A stretch of DNA of 64,000 nt from the NCBI RefSeq assembly GCF_030814835.1, contig NZ_JAUSVS010000009.1, positions 1-64,000 on the forward strand, read 5' to 3'. Below, one piece after another: positions 59,159 through 64,000 of this stretch. The DNA comes from Caulobacter ginsengisoli. GTDB lineage: Bacteria; Pseudomonadota; Alphaproteobacteria; Caulobacterales; Caulobacteraceae. The notes below the pieces were generated by a model. It made no database searches and was not told the DNA's origin. It was given only the letters and a program-made list of their open reading frames with translations. Position numbers and translations under genes: made by a program. The first letter of the stretch is position 1, and each line of letters opens with the position of its first letter.

Positions 59159-59181
59159 CGTCTCAGTCTTGAAGTTCAGGC

Positions 59182-60519
59182 CTAGACGCCGGTCTTGGGC
59201 AGGATGCAGCCCTTGATCTCACCACAGCCCAGGATGGCCGTGGGGGTCGGCGAGCCGGCCTTGAAGTTGATGACCAGCGTGCCTTCGCCGGCCCCGCAGC
59301 TGACCTCGACGAAGCGGTCGGTTTCGCTGCGCAGGGTCGCGCCGACCTTGTCGACATTGCAGTTGTAGGACTTGGCCGGGAAGTTCTTCAGCAGGGCGGT
59401 CAGGCCCGGATAGGCCGTCTCGATCTTGGTGAAGGTGCAGCGATAGCCCTCGGCCAGCGACAGGGCGCAGTTGTAGATCTTGCTGCCGTTGCGGTCGGAA
59501 ATCATGATCGCGCCGTCCTGACGGTCCGAGCACTGCAGTTCGACGACTTCCGTCGCGCCGCTGGAGGGCAGGATGCCGTATTGCGAGACGTTGCACTTGA
59601 AGCCGGCCTTCACGGCCAGGGTCGAGTAGAACGACGCCTTCTCGGTCTTGGCCGCGACGGTGTCGGTCAGGGTGCAGCCGCCGGGGATCATGGTGGCTTC
59701 GACGCAGTCGACGATCTTGCCCGCCGCGCCGGCCTGGGTTTCCTGGATGACGTAGCCCTTCTTGTTGGCGCAGGCGACTTCGAAATAGGTCGAGCCGTCG
59801 GTGGCCGACAGCACGTAGCGGCGGTCGGTGACCGTGCAGCCGTTGGCGCCGTTCAACAGCTTGTCGGCCACGCCCAGTTGCGAGGCGCGGTCGGTCAGTT
59901 CGCAGAACAGGTTGCCGCCGGGCTCATAGGCCAGGCAGGTGTTCATCTTCACGGGCTTGGCGGCGTCCGGCGGCACCGAGGCGGCCAGGATGTAGCCGGC
60001 GCCGTCGGCGCAGGCGACTTCCATGAAGCTGTTGGAGGCGTTGGCGCCGATGTAGCGGACCTTGGTCACCGGGCAGGCCATGCCGCCCTTCTGGGCCAGG
60101 GCCTGAACGTAGGGCATCTGGTCGGCGTTGCCGGGCAGGATGCAGGCCAGCTGGCTGGGCTTGCCGTCGGCGGCGGGCTTGTTGGCTTCCAGGCAGGGGA
60201 AGACGCCGATCTTGTCCGGGGTCGCCGCGTCGGTGACCAGCACCAGGCCCATGGCGTTCTGGCAGGCCACTTCATAATAGGCCTTGATCACCGCCTTGGT
60301 CTTCTTGTCGGCCTCGTTGCCGATCATGCGGGCGTCGGCCATGGTGCAGGACACGCCGGCCTTGAGCAGCAGGGCCGGAACGTCGTCCTGACCCTTCTTG
60401 TGCATGGCCGGGTCGATGGCGCCGGCGACCGGAGCCTTGGGCTTTGCCGCCATCGCGACGTTGGGGGCCGATACGCCGATCGCCAGGGCGACGGCCAAGC
60501 CGATCCCGATGAGCCTCAT
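59182..60519 (-). CDS. Secreted protein of five Cys-rich repeats
   Basis: A 445-residue exported protein (signal MRLIGIGLAVALAIGVSAPNVAMA). The mature chain contains five related repeats of roughly 70-95 residues, each opening C-x-V-x-x-x-x-Y/G-x-x, then V-x-C (EVACQNAMG, EVACADGAG, EVACANKKG, ELQCSDRQD, EVSCGAGEG) with one or two later Cys. Repeats begin near residues 58, 148, 228, 308 and 388. All have paired Cys, implying disulphide-stabilised modules in the periplasm or outside the cell. No function is known. A terminator separates it from the operon above. Confidence 0.82.
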   Translation of the reverse strand: MRLIGIGLAVALAIGVSAPNVAMAAKPKAPVAGAIDPAMHKKGQDDVPALLLKAGVSCTMADARMIGNEADKKTKAVIKAYYEVACQNAMGLVLVTDAATPDKIGVFPCLEANKPAADGKPSQLACILPGNADQMPYVQALAQKGGMACPVTKVRYIGANASNSFMEVACADGAGYILAASVPPDAAKPVKMNTCLAYEPGGNLFCELTDRASQLGVADKLLNGANGCTVTDRRYVLSATDGSTYFEVACANKKGYVIQETQAGAAGKIVDCVEATMIPGGCTLTDTVAAKTEKASFYSTLAVKAGFKCNVSQYGILPSSGATEVVELQCSDRQDGAIMISDRNGSKIYNCALSLAEGYRCTFTKIETAYPGLTALLKNFPAKSYNCNVDKVGATLRSETDRFVEVSCGAGEGTLVINFKAGSPTPTAILGCGEIKGCILPKTGV

Positions 60520-60668
60520 GTCTTAACTCCTGGAGTGAATCCTCTTAGCGGCGAGATAAACGCACGCTTTTCCAAGGGGTCAAGATGCATCGCCCCATGG
60601 GCTGAATTGCGGCGCGGGGCTGAACGCGGGATGATGGCGCTGTTCACCCGCGGGAGAGGTTTGAAAAC

Positions 60669-61739
60669 TTGGCTGACGGCGTTGAGGATGTGGCGGAGGC
60701 TCTGGCCCGCCCGAAACTGGTCTATCCGTTCGAGACAGTCCCCACGCCGGGGACCGGCGAGACCGTCGAGGTCGCGCCCGGCGTGCGCTGGCTGCGCATG
60801 CCGCTGCATGGGTCGCTGGGCTTCATCAATGTCTGGGCGCTGGAGGACGGCGAGGGCTGGACGGTGGTCGACACCGGCATGCAGACCCGCGAGACCTCGC
60901 AGGCCTGGCGCACCGCCTTCAAGGAAGGGCTGGAGGGCAAGCCCATTGTCCGGGTCATCGTCACCCACCTGCATCCCGACCATATCGGCCTGGCCGGCTG
61001 GATGACCCGCAAGTTCGGCTGCCGGCTGTGGATGACCCGGCTGGAATACTTCCAGTGCCGGCTGCTGGTCGCCGACACCGGCCGCGAGGCGCCCGAGGAC
61101 GGCCTGCGCTTCTACAAGGCCGCCGGCTGGGACGAGGACGCCATCGAGACCTACCGCGCCCGCTTCGGCGGCTTCGGCAAGGCCATCTACCAGCTCCCCG
61201 ACAGCTTCCGGCGCATCGACGACGGCGAGGAGATCGAGATCGGCGGGCGGCTCTGGCGCGTCGTGACCGGCAACGGCCACAGCCCCGACCATGCCTGCCT
61301 CTGGCAGCCGGAGCTCAAGCTGCTGATCAGCGGCGACCAGGTGCTGCCGCGCATCTCCTCCAACGTCTCGGTCTTTCCGACCGAGCCGGACGCCGATCCG
61401 CTGTCGGACTGGATGTCGAGCTGCGCCAAGCTCAAGCGCGAGGTGCCGGACGAGGTGCTGGTCCTGCCCGCCCACAACGATCCGTTCCACGGCCTGCACG
61501 CCCGGCTGGACCACCTGATCGCCGGGCATGAGCGCTCCCTGAAGCGGCTGGAACGCACCCTGGCGCAGCCCAAGCGCGCCATCGACGTGTTCGCCAGCCT
61601 GTTCGCGCGGCCGATCGGGCCGGAACTGGTCGGCATGGCGACGGGCGAGAGCCTGGCTCACCTCAACTGTCTGATCGAACGGGGCCGGGCGGTGACCGAG
61701 ACCGACGCCGAAGGGGTGGTCTGGTACCGGGCGGCGTAA
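60669..61739 (+). CDS. MBL-fold hydrolase
   Basis: A 356-residue metallo-beta-lactamase-fold protein: VVDTGMQTRETSQAW, the zinc motif HLHPDHIG (about 98-105), GNGHSPDHACLW, SGDQVLPRISSN and a later HNDPFHGLHARL. The C-terminal part (LDHLIAGHERSLKRLERTL) is a helical domain as in many bacterial family members with varied ester or lactone substrates. The start is a TTG at 60669, which gives the usual N-terminus (LARPKLVYPFET); alternative starts are poorer. Separated from the MarR operon by 85 bases. Confidence 0.85.
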   Translation: MADGVEDVAEALARPKLVYPFETVPTPGTGETVEVAPGVRWLRMPLHGSLGFINVWALEDGEGWTVVDTGMQTRETSQAWRTAFKEGLEGKPIVRVIVTHLHPDHIGLAGWMTRKFGCRLWMTRLEYFQCRLLVADTGREAPEDGLRFYKAAGWDEDAIETYRARFGGFGKAIYQLPDSFRRIDDGEEIEIGGRLWRVVTGNGHSPDHACLWQPELKLLISGDQVLPRISSNVSVFPTEPDADPLSDWMSSCAKLKREVPDEVLVLPAHNDPFHGLHARLDHLIAGHERSLKRLERTLAQPKRAIDVFASLFARPIGPELVGMATGESLAHLNCLIERGRAVTETDAEGVVWYRAA

Positions 61740-61775
61740 CTTTCCTCCCCGCGTAGCGGGGGAGGATAAAAATAT

Positions 61776-61807
61776 TTCACATGCGAACTTGATGTTTCGC
61801 ATGTGAA
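61776..61807 (+). promoter_or_regulatory. Twin MarR-type operators
   Basis: TTCACATGCGAA (61776-61787) and TTCGCATGTGAA (61796-61807) are exact reverse complements of each other with an eight-base spacer. Each half is itself nearly palindromic (TTC-x-CATG-x-GAA), so two MarR dimers could bind about two helical turns apart. It lies 18 bases before the MarR start. Confidence 0.8.
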
Positions 61808-61824
61808 GTATATATCGGAGGTCG

Positions 61825-62253
61825 ATGACCTCGCCCCTCTACCTCCTTCTCAAGACCGCCCAGAAGCGGGTCGAGCGCTGGATCGAGACTGAGGCGGCGG
61901 CCGAGGGGGTCAGCGCGGCTCAGGCGGCGCTGGTGCTGGTGCTGGGCCGCAATGACGGGGCGCTGATCGGCGATGTCGCCATCGCCCTGGACGTCGCCCC
62001 CTCGGCGATGACCAGCATGGCCGACCGTATGGTCCGGGCCGGCTTTATCGAGCGGCGGGCCGATCCCAGGGACGGGCGGTCCAGCCGTCTGTTCCTCACC
62101 GACAAGGGCTGGGCGATCCGCGAGAAGGCGGTCGGCCTGTTGGATGAACTCGAAAAGCAGATGAACCAAGACCTGCCGCCGGCCGACGAGGCCGCCGTCA
62201 GGAATTGGTTGGGAAATATGGCCGGGAAATTCGGCCGGGAGGACGGAACATGA
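61825..62253 (+). CDS. MarR-family transcriptional regulator
   Basis: A 142-residue winged-helix regulator: LLKTAQKRVERWIETEAAAEGVSAAQAALVLVL, then IGDVAIALDVAPSAMTSMADRMVRAGFIERRADPRDGRSSRLFLTDKG. It probably represses its own operon with the SDR downstream (ATGA overlap) via the twin operators. MarR ligands are often aromatic or phenolic. Confidence 0.92.
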   Translation: MTSPLYLLLKTAQKRVERWIETEAAAEGVSAAQAALVLVLGRNDGALIGDVAIALDVAPSAMTSMADRMVRAGFIERRADPRDGRSSRLFLTDKGWAIREKAVGLLDELEKQMNQDLPPADEAAVRNWLGNMAGKFGREDGT

Positions 62254-63221
62254 GCGATCGCATCACCTCGCCCTTCGGGGCCTTCACCCCCGCCCGCGAT
62301 GTCGTCAAGGGCGTCGACCTGACCGGCAAGACCGCCATCGTCACCGGCGCGGCCACCGGCATCGGCATCGAGACGGCGCGGGCCCTGGTCGAGGCCGGCG
62401 CGGAAGTCGTGATCGCCGCCCGCAAGCCGGACCTGGGGGCAGAGGCCTGCAAGGACATCAACAAGACGGCCAAGGGCGCCACCGCCCAGGCCCGGTTCGA
62501 GATGCTGGACCTGTCGGACTTCGCCTCGATCCGCGCCTTCGCCCAGCGCTGGGGAAACAAACCCCTGCACATCCTGATCAACAACGCCGCCGTCATGGCC
62601 TGTCCGCTGGACCGGACCAAGGACGGACTGGAGATGCAGATCGGCACCAACCATTTCGGCCATTTCCTGCTGGGGACCCTGCTGGCCCCGGCCCTGGAGG
62701 CCGGCGCCAAGCAGGCCGGCAAGCCCTCGCGACTGGTCAGCCTGTCGTCGATCGGCCACCGCCGGTCCGACATCAACTGGGAAGATCCCAACTACAACAG
62801 CCGCCCCTACGACAAATGGGAGAGCTACGGCCAGGCCAAGACCGCCAACGCCCTGTTCGCCGTGGGCTTCCACAAGCGCTTCAAGGACCGTGGGATCACC
62901 GCCAATGCCGTCATGCCGGGCGGCATCATGACCCCGCTGCAGCGGCACATGACCCAGGAAGAGATGCAGGCCATGGGTTGGATGGACGAGACCGGCAAGA
63001 TCCGCGACGGTTTCAAGACCCCCGAACAGGGCGCTTCCACCAGCGTCTGGGCGGCGGTCGGACCAGAGCTGGAGGGCGTCGGCGGCCTCTATCTGGAGAA
63101 CTGCGCCCAGGCCGTCCGGTGGAAGGCCGAGGTTCCGTGGGAAGGCGTCATGCCCCATGCCCTTAACCCCGAGAGCGCCGACCGGCTGTGGGCGCTCTCG
63201 GAGAAGGCGGTCGCGGCTTAG
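62250..63221 (+). CDS. Short-chain dehydrogenase/reductase
   Basis: A 323-residue SDR. Nucleotide motif TGAATGIG is at 32-39, ILINNAAV at about 120-127, and catalytic Ser (SLSSIGHR) and YGQAK. The insertion SDINWEDPNYNSRPYDKWESYGQAKTAN and 323-residue length match the retinol/oxidoreductase-like branch of SDRs. It is expressed with the MarR gene, so substrate and effector may be related. It ends convergent with a DUF4199 gene (four-base overlap). Confidence 0.92.
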   Translation: MSDRITSPFGAFTPARDVVKGVDLTGKTAIVTGAATGIGIETARALVEAGAEVVIAARKPDLGAEACKDINKTAKGATAQARFEMLDLSDFASIRAFAQRWGNKPLHILINNAAVMACPLDRTKDGLEMQIGTNHFGHFLLGTLLAPALEAGAKQAGKPSRLVSLSSIGHRRSDINWEDPNYNSRPYDKWESYGQAKTANALFAVGFHKRFKDRGITANAVMPGGIMTPLQRHMTQEEMQAMGWMDETGKIRDGFKTPEQGASTSVWAAVGPELEGVGGLYLENCAQAVRWKAEVPWEGVMPHALNPESADRLWALSEKAVAA

Positions 63222-63745
63222 GCCGCGATGCCCCGGGCCGGCAGGAACTGACGGAAGCGCAGCAGGCCGGCGGTGACGAGCGAGACCAGCACCCCGACCG
63301 GCAGGATCTCGACCAGGGTCCAGGGCCAGCGGGCGAGGGGGTTCATGTAGGTGGTCTTGAATTCGGCCGCCTGCCTGGCCGCCTCGGCCGGGGTCGCGCC
63401 CTTGGCGAGGGCGCCCTTGACGATGACCGGCGCGTATTCGTCGACGAAGGCGAAGTGGCTGATGTTCAGGTAGATGTCCCAGACCGCCACATAGACGATG
63501 CCGGCGACCAGGCTGATCCCCAGGCCGATGCCCAGGGCCGGCAGGAACTTGATGACGCCGCCCAGGTTGCGGTCGCGGTGGCGCTTCACCGCCACGAAGA
63601 TCAGGCTGAAGGCCACCAGCATGGTCAGATAGCCGACCACGACCGAACCGGAATGGGCCGAGCCGTTGGTCAGGATCAGGTAGACAAAGGGCGAAACGGA
63701 AATCAGGCCGGCGATGGCGCCGAAGATCAGGATGGATCGCAGCAT
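63218..63745 (-). CDS. DUF4199 membrane protein
   Basis: A 175-residue membrane protein with about four helices: LRSILIFGAIAGLISVSPFVYLILT, VVVGYLTMLVAFSLIFVAVKRHRD, FLPALGIGLGISLVAGIVYVAVWD and WPWTLVEILPVGVLVSLVTAGLL. VKRHRDRNLGGVI is typical of DUF4199 proteins, whose function is unknown. Confidence 0.85.
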   Translation of the reverse strand: MLRSILIFGAIAGLISVSPFVYLILTNGSAHSGSVVVGYLTMLVAFSLIFVAVKRHRDRNLGGVIKFLPALGIGLGISLVAGIVYVAVWDIYLNISHFAFVDEYAPVIVKGALAKGATPAEAARQAAEFKTTYMNPLARWPWTLVEILPVGVLVSLVTAGLLRFRQFLPARGIAA

Positions 63746-63819
63746 GGGTTTTGCTCCCCCAGGTGTTTAGGACGCCGCCATCAGGCCGCGCCCCGCCCCG
63801 GTGAAACAATCGCCCGAAA

Positions 63820-63842
63820 GGGTGATTTGCGCAAAATCACCC
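63820..63842 (-). terminator. Hairpin after the LuxR-type gene
   Basis: GGGTGATTT-gcgca-AAATCACCC is a perfect nine-base-pair stem. On the minus strand it lies seven bases after the regulator stop and is followed by TTTCG. The weak T-tract leaves doubt; it may also act as an operator for the DUF4199 gene. Confidence 0.55.
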
Positions 63843-63849
63843 GCCTTTC

Positions 63850-64000
63850 TCACGGAATGAGGTGCAGCTCCCGCGCCCTCAACACCGCCTCGGTCCGCCG
63901 CTGGGCCTCCAGCTTCTCGTAGAGCCGCGCGACATGGGTCTTGACCGTATTGGGCGAGAGGTCGAGCCGCCGGGCGATGTCCTTGTTCGAGCAGCCGGCG
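63850..64000 (-). CDS. LuxR-type regulator, C-terminal HTH (partial)
   Basis: The window ends inside the gene. The visible 49 residues are the last two-thirds of a LuxR/GerE helix-turn-helix: AGCSNKDIARRLDLSPNTVKTHVARLYEKLEAQRRTEAV, the recognition helix being in SPNTVKTHVARLYEKL. This form is found in MalT-like LAL regulators and in two-component regulators. The sensor part is beyond the edge. Confidence 0.85.
   Translation of the reverse strand, partial: AGCSNKDIARRLDLSPNTVKTHVARLYEKLEAQRRTEAVLRARELHLIP

Overview
The window is a 64 kb piece of a GC-rich, gene-dense alphaproteobacterial chromosome, most likely from a Caulobacteraceae member (Caulobacter or Phenylobacterium type). The reasons are a CcrM-type GANTC methyltransferase with GANTC sites in its leader, a split ATP synthase operon with both b and b' subunits, a complete FixL-FixJ-FixT-FixK hypoxia circuit, Caulobacter-like hybrid histidine kinases, and many translationally coupled ATGA/TGATG junctions. 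No rRNA, tRNA, CRISPR array or insertion sequence was recognised.

Layout. 1-8.8 kb: a cloverleaf-like intergenic repeat, small membrane, secreted and FMN-binding-type genes, the F0 operon atpI-atpB-atpE-atpF'-atpF (minus strand), an AraC regulator, a Tat-exported PhoD phosphatase, and an isolated low-GC P-loop gene. 8.8-21.4 kb: housekeeping genome maintenance (smc, a DsbA-like lipoprotein, a DUF721/DciA-like protein, mutY, ccrM, rnhB, tag), a DUF2272 protein, a hybrid histidine kinase and ExoD. 21.4-43 kb: a hypoxia region. It holds ccoNOQP-ccoGHIS-hemN, a PatZ-like acyl-CoA synthetase/acetyltransferase, two flavodoxin-fold quinone reductases, an AMP-phosphorylase-like / archaeal-type PRPP-synthetase-like / beta-CASP nuclease operon, small membrane proteins, then fixT, fixJ, fixL and fixK. 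43-52 kb: an ArsR-SRPBCC-ClpP operon, a second hybrid kinase flanked by two related secreted proteins, ygfZ, a GT9 glycosyltransferase and a dihydroorotase-like gene. 52-60 kb: a DGPF protein with an ECF42-type sigma factor, then an aromatic-acid-like operon (feruloyl-CoA-synthase-like ligase, FAD 2-hydroxyacid dehydrogenase, TPP decarboxylase), and a secreted protein of five Cys-rich repeats. 60-64 kb: an MBL hydrolase, a MarR-SDR operon behind twin operators, DUF4199, and the C-terminus of a LuxR-type regulator.

How it works together. Six TTG-N8-CAA (FixK/FNR-type) boxes were found by eye. They lie upstream of the FMN-binding-type gene at 884, ccoN, the divergent pair at 33858/33969, the DUF883-like gene at 38053, the membrane operon at 38518 and fixT. 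In five of the six clear cases the box centre lies about 41 bases before a sensible leader or start codon. The window therefore holds both the oxygen-sensing circuit (haem-PAS FixL with its His and Arg, FixJ, FixK, feedback FixT) and a large part of its likely regulon. The least described part is the nucleotide/RNA module at 33969-38025 (AMP phosphorylase type, archaeal-type Prs, beta-CASP nuclease) next to a PatZ-like protein, which may be a hypoxia-linked RNA or nucleotide salvage system.
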